Source: Lachnospiraceae bacterium UBA7054 (GTDB taxonomy: Bacteria; Bacillota; Clostridia; Lachnospirales; Lachnospiraceae). Taken from it: DNA of 64,000 bases. The stretch is taken from assembly GCA_002492725.1 (NCBI GenBank), contig DLAF01000072.1, forward strand, positions 1 through 64,000. The letters run 5' to 3'. How positions within the stretch are numbered: the first letter of the stretch is position 1; the number at the start of each line of letters is the position of its first letter. Under the pieces are notes generated by a model. The model was given only the letters and a program-made list of their open reading frames with translations, had not been told where the DNA came from and did no database searches. The position numbers and the translations under genes are program-made. Below are positions 44,210 through 53,386 of the stretch, one piece after another.

Positions 44210-45163
44210 TCAATTGATACACCTCTCAAGCTCTTCTGCCATGTATGTCATATCTTCCAAAGTATATCTCTGATCCACCGGGAGAGGCAGTATGTTGCCT
44301 GCATACCTATACTCCAACTCCCCCCTCCCACATTCACTCAGCACATTGGGCCACAGCGTGGGGATGTATATTTTCTTTTTTTGTAACCCTTTCCGAATTT
44401 CCATGCCACCCTCTGTGTAAAACGGATACATAAACGCCCCGTAGGGTATCTCCAGCCTTATACCGTTCATTTTTCCTAATTTATCATGTAGATACGAAAA
44501 ATTTTCTGTCCTCCGTACCGCTATGTTTTTGTAGTCAACCGCGCGCAGTAAATTATGGGTCAGCTTTGACATAGCTTTCAACTCTCCGTCCACAAATAAC
44601 TGATTTTCATTAGCTACATACTCCCCATAGAATTCATTGGCATTTTTCTCAAAACGTCCCATAAGAAAACGCATACGCTCATAAGAATAATCCTGTTCCA
44701 TAGCCATAGGTTTTGCCTGTGTATACAAATATGCCCCGTCTGCAACACCGAAAAACTTACGACAGGTATAGATTGTATCGATACCTTCAATTACAGGATG
44801 AAAAAATGCCTGGGTTTGGTCAACTATAATCCTTTGAAAATGCTGCCTGTATTGTCTCAGTTCCTCATCTTTTATCTGACCATAATAATTCACTATGTAC
44901 AGCCACTCCCCGCTGCCAAGGGAACCATCAAACAAGGGGCGAAAATTTTCATCTATCGGGTAGCACTCGCATGGAATGCCTTCACTGTGACATGTCTCTG
45001 CCACAGATGAACAAAGAAAACGGGGCAGATATATCTTTTGGATTTTCCTCTGCCTAATGAGATAGGCAAGACAAGCTCGCCCACAATTAAGCGCCAGCGC
45101 CCGGGGATGATATTCCTCTCCTTGATATCTGTCAAGTTCTATGTAGCCGCCTATTTCTTTCAT
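44210..45163 (-). CDS. Short DegT/DnrJ-like aminotransferase-family protein
   Basis: A 317-residue protein, shorter than the 370-400 of typical DegT/DnrJ/EryC1 sugar aminotransferases. The fold is recognisable: LNCGRACLAYLIRQRKIQKI early, IYLPRFLCSSVAETC, the VDQTQAF motif in place of the usual EDAAQA, and the PLP lysine region TCRKFFGVADGAYLY with Lys136. The C-terminal small domain is reduced. It may still transfer an amino group to a keto-sugar or may be a degenerate, regulatory relative. GGAGTG precedes the ATG. It lies between the second GT2 gene and the GNAT. Confidence 0.7.
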   Translation of the reverse strand: MKEIGGYIELDRYQGEEYHPRALALNCGRACLAYLIRQRKIQKIYLPRFLCSSVAETCHSEGIPCECYPIDENFRPLFDGSLGSGEWLYIVNYYGQIKDEELRQYRQHFQRIIVDQTQAFFHPVIEGIDTIYTCRKFFGVADGAYLYTQAKPMAMEQDYSYERMRFLMGRFEKNANEFYGEYVANENQLFVDGELKAMSKLTHNLLRAVDYKNIAVRRTENFSYLHDKLGKMNGIRLEIPYGAFMYPFYTEGGMEIRKGLQKKKIYIPTLWPNVLSECGRGELEYRYAGNILPLPVDQRYTLEDMTYMAEELERCIN

Positions 45164-45191
45164 ATCACACTCCAGACTTGCCTAAGGCTTT

Positions 45192-46439
45192 TTAAATAAT
45201 AATATGCTTAAACCCTCTATCCTGTAATGAATTGATAATGCTTTCCCTTTCTAGGAACATGCAGGGCCATATCGCCATATCCCCATTGGGATCTAATTCA
45301 TCTATCCCGTAAATCGGATAATCAAAAATCCTTTTTGTATTTTTCTCTTTATTGGAGACAACAAGACCGCTTATATTTATATTGGACAACGCCAATGCTG
45401 CTACTGCTTTTGTGGCCTCTATGCCTGCACCATAAAGATATAGCTGGCCATCAAATCCATTGGGAAAATTTTTCTTGATAGTTTCCTGATAATAGTTTGT
45501 ACAGCGTATCGCTTCAATGGCGCAGATCCTGTCCATTAACCCGTCCGCTTTATGCTCCGTAGTGTTTTTCATTTTTTCCATATACGAGCGAAATTGTTCC
45601 AGTGTATGCCACTCGCTGCGGTTATTATCATGCGCAAAGATATACCACAATACACTTTTTTTAATTCTCTCATAAAAGTATTTTTCATATTTTCCATGTG
45701 AATACTCGTTAAATTCTCTCTGGAAAATAATCGCGTCACGTATGTATTTTGTTGCTACCGCTTCATCCTGCTCAAATTTTGAATTCCATGATCCCTTGGA
45801 ACGATCCCTGTAGAAACACCACGCCTGATTGATATAATACAGTCGGCCACAACATGCCATATAACACCTAATGCCCTCATCACCTGTAGGTTCATGCCAG
45901 TCAGGATACTTCAGCATATCCTCCTTCCTGCAGAATATGGACGCTGTGGGATACCAACCTTTTCCAGGGCAAATTATATCCTGATCCGTGATATATCCCG
46001 ACTTATGTTTGCCTATGCTAAGGGATAATTTATCCTTGTCCTCGTTGTATTGTACTGCGTTATGATAGCACAATGAAATTTCATCATTAGCTTCCATTAA
46101 ATCATACTGTGCCTGCAATTTACCGTAATATATCCAGTAATCATCCCCCTCGCAGCACGCTATGTATTTACCTCTCGCCTGATGAATACAGATATCATTG
46201 AGAATATCCACACCCTTGGAATATTGGTTCTCTTCTTCCAGCAACAGCCGTATTTTGTCCGGGTACTTCTCCTGATATTCCTTAAGAATTTCCCTTGTCC
46301 CATCTGTCGATACGTCATCGTGAATCAAAATCTCATACGCAAATGATGTCTTCTGTATTAGGAACCCTTCCAAGGCATCCCGTATATATTCTGCCTGATT
46401 ATATGTTATACATATAACAGAAACTGCGATTCCATCCAT
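45192..46439 (-). CDS. GT2 glycosyltransferase with C-terminal Rossmann-like domain (copy 2)
   Basis: A 415-residue glycosyltransferase paralogous to 42357-43595. Shared features include VSVICITYNQAEYIRDALEG, HDDVSTDGT, CCEGDDYWIYYGKLQAQYDL, KGWYPTAS and a terminal domain starting GQLYLYGAGIEATKAVAALA, here with an intact GAG loop that is GSE in copy 1. The pair probably arose by tandem duplication and adds successive or alternative sugars in the same glycan. AAGGAGGTAG stands just before the ATG. The paralogues differ most between residues 75 and 90 and in the last 130 residues. Confidence 0.88.
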   Translation of the reverse strand: MDGIAVSVICITYNQAEYIRDALEGFLIQKTSFAYEILIHDDVSTDGTREILKEYQEKYPDKIRLLLEEENQYSKGVDILNDICIHQARGKYIACCEGDDYWIYYGKLQAQYDLMEANDEISLCYHNAVQYNEDKDKLSLSIGKHKSGYITDQDIICPGKGWYPTASIFCRKEDMLKYPDWHEPTGDEGIRCYMACCGRLYYINQAWCFYRDRSKGSWNSKFEQDEAVATKYIRDAIIFQREFNEYSHGKYEKYFYERIKKSVLWYIFAHDNNRSEWHTLEQFRSYMEKMKNTTEHKADGLMDRICAIEAIRCTNYYQETIKKNFPNGFDGQLYLYGAGIEATKAVAALALSNINISGLVVSNKEKNTKRIFDYPIYGIDELDPNGDMAIWPCMFLERESIINSLQDRGFKHIII

Positions 46440-46476
46440 TCCAAACTACCTCCTTCAAAACACTAAATTTGGTATG

Positions 46477-47673
46477 TCATTTTACTTCAACCTTCACCCA
46501 CTCCGTCAGATGCGGTATCTTTTCAAACATTTCATCCATACTGCCATATCGAAATACCATCGTCCCCAAAGCATGACCCGCATTCTCAAACGCCTGCACC
46601 GGATCTCCTTCCTTAAAGTCCGTCTGATATTCCACCAGATTGTCTTTTATTTCATCTGACAGAGAGACCCGCACAAGTTTTCCGCTCTTTGTGCTGTGAA
46701 CCATATAGTTTGACCAAAAGCCCGTCGGTTCTTTCATCGTTAAGTCGGAACAGTCTTCCCCCAGCGCTGCTTTTATGGTGTACTCTACCATGTCCACCCC
46801 TGTAGCGTATTGGGTGATCTGCGGGATCAGACTCCCGCCATTCCTTGCCCCCAGCTCCATAATATAGATATCATCGTTCTCGTCGATCACTACCTCAATG
46901 TTATAGGCTCCCGTCCGCATCCCCAGCGATGTGATCAGCCGCTGCAGTTCCGCATGCACCCTGTCCTGCACATCCTTATCCAGTACGCTGGGCCAGCATT
47001 CCCCTAAGGGGACATACTCCTTGATTCCATGATCCGAATAAAATTCATTGGCAAAACATCTGAATTTTAATACGCCGTCCACGGCAAAGCCATCACTGGA
47101 TATCTGGTAGCCCTTTTTGTTGATGAACTTCTCTACGATGACCCTTCTGCACCTGGAATACTTCATGGCGTCCTCAAAGGCATATTTAAGCTGTTCCCTG
47201 CCATATACCTTATTGATCCCCTTGCTGCCGGAACTGTCCACCGGCTTGACCATAACGGGATACTCAAACTTCCCGCTGCCATCCAGCATGTCCTCCAGCG
47301 TATCGAAGTAATAGGCCGCGGGAGTACAAAAGCCATGTTCGGAAAGATATTGCCGAAACGAATCCTTGTTGGTCAGAATCTCCACCGACTTGTACGGATT
47401 GGTGGGAAAGCCCAGCTTTTCGCATACATAGGCCGCCGTGGGCGCTGCGGGATCCGACGCGTAACAAACCACGGCATCCAAATCCAGTTTCCTCGCCAAC
47501 TCCAGGACGGCTTCCTTATCCGTAGTGCTCACCTGATAAAATTCGTCCGCCACATATTGTCCGGGATTGTCCGGCAGATAATCACATATGATTACATAAT
47601 GCCCCATGGACTGTGCCTTTTTGATGGCACAGACCTGCGAAGTTGAACCCCCTAACATGAGTATCCTTTTCAT
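46477..47673 (-). CDS. ATP-grasp carboxylate-amine ligase family protein
   Basis: A 398-residue ATP-grasp enzyme of the PurK/carbamoyl-phosphate-synthase-like group. The N-terminal pre-grasp fold starts ILMLGGSTSQVCAIKKAQSM. The ATP-binding core has VMVKPVDSSGSKGINKV near residue 135, RRVIVEKFI and the Mg-binding VVIDENDDIYIMELGARNGG near residue 265. Such enzymes join an acyl phosphate to an amine, thiol or hydroxyl. In this cluster it could attach an amino acid or acid to an amino sugar. It is placed 37 nt before the GT2 copy 2 gene and 2 nt after the aminotransferase. Substrate unknown. Confidence 0.84.
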   Translation of the reverse strand: MKRILMLGGSTSQVCAIKKAQSMGHYVIICDYLPDNPGQYVADEFYQVSTTDKEAVLELARKLDLDAVVCYASDPAAPTAAYVCEKLGFPTNPYKSVEILTNKDSFRQYLSEHGFCTPAAYYFDTLEDMLDGSGKFEYPVMVKPVDSSGSKGINKVYGREQLKYAFEDAMKYSRCRRVIVEKFINKKGYQISSDGFAVDGVLKFRCFANEFYSDHGIKEYVPLGECWPSVLDKDVQDRVHAELQRLITSLGMRTGAYNIEVVIDENDDIYIMELGARNGGSLIPQITQYATGVDMVEYTIKAALGEDCSDLTMKEPTGFWSNYMVHSTKSGKLVRVSLSDEIKDNLVEYQTDFKEGDPVQAFENAGHALGTMVFRYGSMDEMFEKIPHLTEWVKVEVK

Positions 47674-47675
47674 TC

Positions 47676-48842
47676 TTATCGGCCTTTCTCCAATTCGTCA
47701 AAAAATGTTTGCAGTCTTTCAACCGCCTGCTCAAGCGTTTCTACCTTTCTTGTGAATGCCACCCTTATGTAACCGTCATAGGCCTTGCCATATACCACCC
47801 CGGGAACCACCGCCACATGGACAGCTTCCAAAAGCTTATAGGCAAACTCCTCCGAACGATATCCCGTCTGGGAAATGTCCACAAACAAATAGAATGTCCC
47901 TTTCGGTTTCTGCACACGCAACAGGTTTATTTCTTTCAATGCGCTATACAAATAATCTCGTCTCTCTTGAAATTCCTCTACAATATAATGATTTGGCACC
48001 TTATTCTGATAGGCTTCCAGAAGAGCATACTGAGAAGCGACATTGGCGCAGGCTGCCACATTTTCCTGCATCTTCACCATATTGGCGATGAGCTCCTGCG
48101 GTCCAAAAGCAAAACCGATCCTCCATCCAGTCATACTGTATTCCTTTGACATGCTGTCTACCACGATCGTCCTGCCTTCTGCCTCCGGGAATTGCAGTAC
48201 GCTCTCATGTGCCCTCCCATCATAGAGAAGCGTCCGATAAACCTCATCCGAGATTATGGTCAGATCATACTTCTGTGCCACGGCAGCAATATCATATAAT
48301 GTCTCTTTGCTGAAAACATCACCTGTCGGATTGTTGGGAGAATTGATTATGACGGCAATTGTCCTGTCCGTTACTGCTGCCTCCAACGTGTCTCTGCTGA
48401 CATCCAAACCCTTCTGCACGTCATAGGCATCTAAGATTACAGGAGTACCTCCGCACAGCTCAATCATCTGCAGATAGTTGATGTAGTAGGGGGCAAATAC
48501 GATAACCTCATCCCCCTCGTCAATCATACAGTAGAGCGACAGAAAGAGCGCCTCCATCCCTCCCACCGTGATGGCTATATTTTCCGTAGGGCACTCCTTT
48601 CCCCACACTTTTGCTATTTTTTGAGAAACTGCCCGTCTCGCCTCCGGCAATCCCGCATTGGCGGAATAGTGAAGCCGATTCTCCTCCATGGCCCGGTATG
48701 CCGCCTTCCGCAGCTCCTCCGGAGGGGCCAAATCCGGATCTCCCAGTGTCAAATCGATCACATCATTGAAATTTTGAGCCATATTAAACATTTTTCTTGT
48801 CAGTGACGGTTCTATCCTTGTTATGCGTTTTGATACTTTCAT
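47676..48842 (-). CDS. Class I/II PLP aminotransferase (AspC/PatA-like)
   Basis: A 388-residue fold-type I aminotransferase. Motifs: DLTLGDPDLAPPEEL, INSPNNPTGDVFSKETL, SDEVYRTLLYDG, and the PLP lysine in DSMSKEYSMTGWRIGFA (Lys233), followed by the substrate-carboxylate Arg region YIRVAFTRKVETLE near the end. It should interconvert an amino acid and its keto acid. Its location beside an ATP-grasp ligase (2 nt) and a sugar aminotransferase (13 nt upstream) suggests that it supplies an unusual amino acid for the glycan. The start at 48842 has GGGAG close by and gives the normal family N-terminus. Confidence 0.85.
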   Translation of the reverse strand: MKVSKRITRIEPSLTRKMFNMAQNFNDVIDLTLGDPDLAPPEELRKAAYRAMEENRLHYSANAGLPEARRAVSQKIAKVWGKECPTENIAITVGGMEALFLSLYCMIDEGDEVIVFAPYYINYLQMIELCGGTPVILDAYDVQKGLDVSRDTLEAAVTDRTIAVIINSPNNPTGDVFSKETLYDIAAVAQKYDLTIISDEVYRTLLYDGRAHESVLQFPEAEGRTIVVDSMSKEYSMTGWRIGFAFGPQELIANMVKMQENVAACANVASQYALLEAYQNKVPNHYIVEEFQERRDYLYSALKEINLLRVQKPKGTFYLFVDISQTGYRSEEFAYKLLEAVHVAVVPGVVYGKAYDGYIRVAFTRKVETLEQAVERLQTFFDELEKGR

Positions 48843-48855
48843 GTTCTCCCATCCC

Positions 48856-49965
48856 CTATCTGTTTGAATTGATGATCCCGCATATCCTTTCAATGCTTTC
48901 CATTTTTAGTTCTTCGTACAGCGGAAGCACCATGACCTCATCCGCCAGCTTCCTCGCAACCTTAAGATCCACATTTTTAAATTTGTTCTTAAAACAAGCC
49001 TGGTCTGATGTGAGCGGGTAAAAATATTTTCTTGCGTATATACCGTTTTCCCGCAATAAGTCAAATAACTCATCCCTGGACTTACCGTATCCCTCCCCAA
49101 TCAAAACAGGAAAATACGCATAGTTATTTGTTGCATCCCCTTTTTGGCGCAGAAATCTGAGACCCTCTACATCCTTAAGGCACTGGATATAGAAATCATA
49201 CCGTTTTTTTCTCTCCCGGATAGCGTAATCTGTCCGTTTCAAATTGAGCAGACCCATGATGGCACAGAATTCGTTCATCTTCGCGTTCGCGCCAACCTCA
49301 CTGACGATCTCCTCCCCGCGTATCCCAAAATTTTTCAGATTATACAACTTATCATATATCCTGGGCTCCCGGAAGGCGACCGCTCCTCCTTCTATCGTAT
49401 TGAAAACCTTCGTGGCATGGAAACTGAAAATGGAAGCGTCTCCATAGTTACCGATACCCTTTCCCTTATAAGCGACGCTGAACGCGTGAGCCGCGTCGTA
49501 TATGACCCTTAGATTATATTTGTTGGCAATGTGTTCAATGGCCTCCACGTTGCATATGTTTCCATACACGTGTACGGGAAGTATGGCCACCGTGCGCTCG
49601 CTGATCAGATCCTCAATCTTGGCCTCATCTATTGTCCCGTCTTCCTCTTTCACATCGCAGAACACCGGTTTCAGACCGTTCCTTACGATTGCATGCGTGG
49701 TGGAAATAAAGGTGAAAGGTGTCGTAATCACCTCGCTTCCCTCTGGGAACCCAAACGCTTGAATCGTCATTTCCAATGCCATGTGGCCATTCACCATGAG
49801 CGACAACTCCGGAACGTCCAGGTAAACCTTCAATTTTTCTTCCAATTCATGGTGGTACACCCCCATGTTGGTCAGCCAATGTGTATCCCACAATGGCTTG
49901 ATAGCCTCTATGTATTCCTCATAGGACGGCATGGAAGATCTTGTCACAAGAATTTTTTCATCCAT
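48856..49965 (-). CDS. DegT/DnrJ/EryC1/StrS sugar aminotransferase
   Basis: A 369-residue PLP enzyme that aminates a nucleotide-linked keto-sugar, the step producing amino-deoxy sugars. All landmarks are present: LTNMGVYHHELEEKLKVYLD, TTPFTFISTTHAIVRNGLKP, VIYDAAHAFSVAYKG, the PLP lysine in SIFSFHATKVFNTIEGGAV (Lys186), and NAKMNEFCAIMGLLNLKR. Substrate cannot be told from sequence; a dTDP- or UDP-4-keto-6-deoxyhexose is likely. The 4,6-dehydratase that would provide it is not in the window. It precedes the class I aminotransferase by 13 nt. Confidence 0.88.
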   Translation of the reverse strand: MDEKILVTRSSMPSYEEYIEAIKPLWDTHWLTNMGVYHHELEEKLKVYLDVPELSLMVNGHMALEMTIQAFGFPEGSEVITTPFTFISTTHAIVRNGLKPVFCDVKEEDGTIDEAKIEDLISERTVAILPVHVYGNICNVEAIEHIANKYNLRVIYDAAHAFSVAYKGKGIGNYGDASIFSFHATKVFNTIEGGAVAFREPRIYDKLYNLKNFGIRGEEIVSEVGANAKMNEFCAIMGLLNLKRTDYAIRERKKRYDFYIQCLKDVEGLRFLRQKGDATNNYAYFPVLIGEGYGKSRDELFDLLRENGIYARKYFYPLTSDQACFKNKFKNVDLKVARKLADEVMVLPLYEELKMESIERICGIINSNR

Positions 49966-50009
49966 CTGTGTCTTCTCCCTTTATTATCTTTAATCATGCC
50001 TTAAACTCA

Positions 50010-51938
50010 TCACTTGTTGATTTGGAATCCTACATCCAACAGTTTTCTCACATAATCCCCCATACCTTTTGTGTTGTTAATAAACCTCTGCCGCATCAAT
50101 TCCCCTTTCTGTCTCCGCAATTCCATATCGGAAAACAGTCGTTCCACATATTCCTTACACTCCGGGTATCCACCTTTAACTGCATTTTCCACACCTAATA
50201 CCGGAAGGCAGTCTGAGGGAAATGTTGTTGTGACAATGGGAAGCCCGCATCGCATCGCATAACCTATGCATCCGCCTGCTCCGCTTCTTTCAGGATTCCA
50301 AAAGATATCACACATGCCATATAACGCGCATAGATCCGACTCATATCCCCATTTAATGATTCTTCTTTCTATAAAATAAGATATATATACCGTCTCTAAA
50401 TAATCACATATCTCACGGCCTACCAGCAGCCATTTCGCCTGGCTGTGCTCTTTTAAAAAAGAACAGACACAATCCACAAATTCTATCGTAAGTTCATTTT
50501 TCAACCTGTCCCCACTTGTAACGATGAGAAAATCCTTTTTGCCAAAACCATAGTCTAATCTGTTATATGGATGGCTCGGGGTACCTTTATAAACATACTT
50601 TGTATCATCTGCCGGCACCATCGCCTCCATCTTATCCAAAGGAACGGAGCGAAATACCCTGTTCTCCTCCATGCACATCTGCCTGTCCCTGGCAACGTAT
50701 TTATCAAACCATGCGCTGGAGGCATACCCGCGCATGGGCAGCGCCACCGTGGGGAACGCATCGTAGTAAATGGAGGAACAAAAGGCATATTCCCCGCAAA
50801 AGTCAAAGACAACGTCCGGGTTATACCGGTATATTTCCCTGGTAAAGTGGTTAATCCTCTCCCTCATAGTGCTTCCTTTTGGATACACCACATCTATCTT
50901 CGAATCAAGCAACTTCCCGTGTTTCTGCTCCATCAGCGCGGAATCCTTAACTACGGGGAAGATTGGCTCAATAAAACATTCCCCATAGCTGTACCGAAGC
51001 AGATCGATGGGAAAAACTGTCACCTTGTACCCCTTGCTGCTCAGTTCATTCGCGATTGGCTGCATGAATTTGAAGTGGGACGTTGCCACGTTGTCAAAGT
51101 GGAAACCAATGACCGCAATCCTTTTTTTCTCCGAATCCTTCTCCCCTTTCACAAGTCCTGTCCTGTCCAAAAAATGATCCATGTTCTCCCGCATCACCTG
51201 ACGCTTGTCAAGGAAATAATCATCGTACCTGACATGGGAATTCTCCAGTTCCATAATGGAAATGTCCCAGGTGAGCCATATTCTGGATTCATAGTCATCC
51301 GTAATCTCACGGATACAACGCATCATTTCCGCAACGCATTCTTTGTCCAAACATCCCGCTTCATAAAAAATCCTGACCAGAATGATCTTTTTTCTTGCGG
51401 ATGTCTCCCACTCCAGATACCCCTTCAGATATTCCCTTTCCTTCCTGCCTTTCTCTGCGTCTAAATACAAATCTGATTTTAGTTCTTCTATCAATTCATC
51501 AAAATAATGAATATCCCCACCGGCTTCATACAAAAACTTTTCCAGACAGGCGGACATCTTCTCATAGTTTTCGAGCATATATTTCAGCCCATACAGCGAA
51601 AAATTACTTCTTATTTTCTCCGCCTTTACACATATCAACTTCTCCGGCGGCACATCCATCTTCCGCTGCAGATCCTGCAGGATGGACTTTGCCGTATCTT
51701 CATAGATGGCCGCCACCACGATGTAGTCAAAATCATACCGGGACAGTTCATCCGGCGTCACTACGTGGTATTCTGTCCCTGCGAACTTCGATGCGTCCCT
51801 GTCTGCCAGCGCTACCACGTTGCAATACTCCAGTGTCCTGACCTGTTCCAGATACTGCCTCCCCGCAAGTCCCATGCCATAGATTATAATGTTTGAACCT
51901 TTTTTCACCTTGTCGAACGGGAAAAGGTACTCCGCCAT
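50010..51938 (-). CDS. GT-B glycosyltransferase with N-terminal Rossmann domain
   Basis: A 642-residue protein. Residues 1-105 form a nucleotide-binding-like domain (NIIIYGMGLAGRQYLEQVRT, then ALADRDASKFAGTEYHV) comparable to the C-terminal domains of the two GT2 enzymes. A helical middle (about 105-260) leads to a GT4/CgeB-like GT-B region beginning IAVIGFHFDNVATSHFKFMQ. That region ends with GAGGCIGYAMRCGLPIVTT and NAVKGGYPECKEYVERLF, the acceptor-loop pattern of retaining transferases. The start at 51938 is 1 nt after the acyl-AMP ligase stop with AGAGG in place; an upstream in-frame ATG at 52016 would overlap that gene. Donor and acceptor unknown. Confidence 0.8.
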   Translation of the reverse strand: MAEYLFPFDKVKKGSNIIIYGMGLAGRQYLEQVRTLEYCNVVALADRDASKFAGTEYHVVTPDELSRYDFDYIVVAAIYEDTAKSILQDLQRKMDVPPEKLICVKAEKIRSNFSLYGLKYMLENYEKMSACLEKFLYEAGGDIHYFDELIEELKSDLYLDAEKGRKEREYLKGYLEWETSARKKIILVRIFYEAGCLDKECVAEMMRCIREITDDYESRIWLTWDISIMELENSHVRYDDYFLDKRQVMRENMDHFLDRTGLVKGEKDSEKKRIAVIGFHFDNVATSHFKFMQPIANELSSKGYKVTVFPIDLLRYSYGECFIEPIFPVVKDSALMEQKHGKLLDSKIDVVYPKGSTMRERINHFTREIYRYNPDVVFDFCGEYAFCSSIYYDAFPTVALPMRGYASSAWFDKYVARDRQMCMEENRVFRSVPLDKMEAMVPADDTKYVYKGTPSHPYNRLDYGFGKKDFLIVTSGDRLKNELTIEFVDCVCSFLKEHSQAKWLLVGREICDYLETVYISYFIERRIIKWGYESDLCALYGMCDIFWNPERSGAGGCIGYAMRCGLPIVTTTFPSDCLPVLGVENAVKGGYPECKEYVERLFSDMELRRQKGELMRQRFINNTKGMGDYVRKLLDVGFQINK

Positions 51939-51939
51939 A

Positions 51940-53346
51940 TCACTTATCCTCTCTGCGCTCCAGCACGGAATACAAAATCTTTCCCGCCTCATTTCTGGGC
52001 AGCGCCTCAATATCATGTACTAGGAAAGCCGATGAGTTGATTCCCGTCTTATCCGCAAGATATCTCCTGATCGCATCCTTATCCTGTCCGGAAGTTACAT
52101 AGATTTCCATGCAGCGGTCATCCCCCACACAGGCACATTCCACGTCAAAGGCCGCTTTGATAAGATTCTCGCACTCGTCCAGTCCCACACGGTACCCCCA
52201 CAGTTTCAGGAACCGCTTTTTACGCCCAACAATATAGAAGAATCCATCGCTGTCTTTCTTCACCATATCGCCCGTGTACAACACGCCGTGGCGTTCATCT
52301 CCCAGAACCAAGTCCTCCCTTTTTTCCGCGTAACCCAGCGTAACATTTGGACCTTCATAGACCATCTCTCCTATGGTATCCGGTCTGTCTATCTCCCTGC
52401 CGTCCTCATCCACTATGTACAGCTTCCCTCCCGGAATGGCTTTTCCTATGCTGCCGCACTTCTCCAGCGCATACTCCGGCGGCAGCCACGCCATGCGGGC
52501 CGATCCTTCCGTCTGTCCGTAGGTGACAATAAACTTGCGTCCGGTATCTCTGGCATACTCGGCAAACTCCCTGTGGAGTCCTTCTTCCAGTTTTCCGCCC
52601 CCCTGCGAAAAGGTCTTTAAATAGGGCAGATCCATCCGAAATACACGGAGTTTTTTTAAGATTTCATAACTGTAGGGGACGTTGGTAAAACTACTGGCCT
52701 TCTCCCCCTTCAGGAAGTCCCAATACTCCGAGTTTAAAACGTTCATACCGGTAAGTAACACCGTAGCCCCGGAATACAGATGACTGTTCAAAACGGATAA
52801 GCCATAGGTGTAATGAATGGGCAGATCCACCATGGGACGTTCAGCGCTGTCCAGTTCAAAAAAGGCCGAAATGTTCCTTGCCTGTGCCTCCAGGTTCCCA
52901 TAAGAGTGCCGCACCAGCTTGGGACTGCCGGTAGAACCTGAGGTCGTCAGGAGCAATGACAAGTCTTCAAACATGAGATAAGTCGGCAGGCCTGTGGAGA
53001 CAAGCGCGTACCGATACTCCCGCAGCAGAACATTTTCCTCATCCTCCACCATCTCAACCGGTTTCCACAAATAAGAGGGCCTGTAAAGATCAATCAGTGT
53101 TTCCAGCAGTTCCCGATCCATGCCCGCCCCCAGCATCAGGGGAACCACATGGTTTGCCATCGCTCCCAGATATCCAACGGCAGCGCCGACACAATTCCTG
53201 CTGAGCACAAACATCAGCGCGCGCTGTCCGACGCTTTCCCTGAATTTATTTACAAAGCTTAAAACTTCACCATAGGTTATCTTACTGCCTTCGCTGTCAA
53301 TGATTGCCATATTCTGCTTATTTTTTTGATCAAGCTCCAAATACAT
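51940..53346 (-). CDS. Acyl-AMP ligase (ANL superfamily)
   Basis: A 468-residue adenylate-forming enzyme. Core motifs are present: LLTTSGSTGSPKLVRHSYGN (A3), TYGQTEGSARMAWLP (A5), YTGDMVKKDSDGFF (A7), VGRKKRFLKLWGYRVG (A8) and LPRNEAGKILY with the catalytic Lys (A10). The A4 region reads DLPIHYTYGLSVLNSHL, lacking the Asp that binds an alpha-amino group, so a plain carboxylic acid is the expected substrate. It is followed in the same direction by a glycosyltransferase and preceded by an SDR reductase and an ACP; probably it loads the ACP. Confidence 0.87.
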   Translation of the reverse strand: MYLELDQKNKQNMAIIDSEGSKITYGEVLSFVNKFRESVGQRALMFVLSRNCVGAAVGYLGAMANHVVPLMLGAGMDRELLETLIDLYRPSYLWKPVEMVEDEENVLLREYRYALVSTGLPTYLMFEDLSLLLTTSGSTGSPKLVRHSYGNLEAQARNISAFFELDSAERPMVDLPIHYTYGLSVLNSHLYSGATVLLTGMNVLNSEYWDFLKGEKASSFTNVPYSYEILKKLRVFRMDLPYLKTFSQGGGKLEEGLHREFAEYARDTGRKFIVTYGQTEGSARMAWLPPEYALEKCGSIGKAIPGGKLYIVDEDGREIDRPDTIGEMVYEGPNVTLGYAEKREDLVLGDERHGVLYTGDMVKKDSDGFFYIVGRKKRFLKLWGYRVGLDECENLIKAAFDVECACVGDDRCMEIYVTSGQDKDAIRRYLADKTGINSSAFLVHDIEALPRNEAGKILYSVLERREDK

Positions 53347-53386
53347 TATCTAGCCTCCAGCCCACGAAAGTCTGTAAATAATCGCC

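Noticed and set aside
47676..47690. GCCGATAA string, identical to a sigma-28 -10 box, before the ATP-grasp gene
   Set aside because: It is the coding end of the aminotransferase (its last codons and stop), and no TAAAG-like -35 box lies 11-12 bp upstream.
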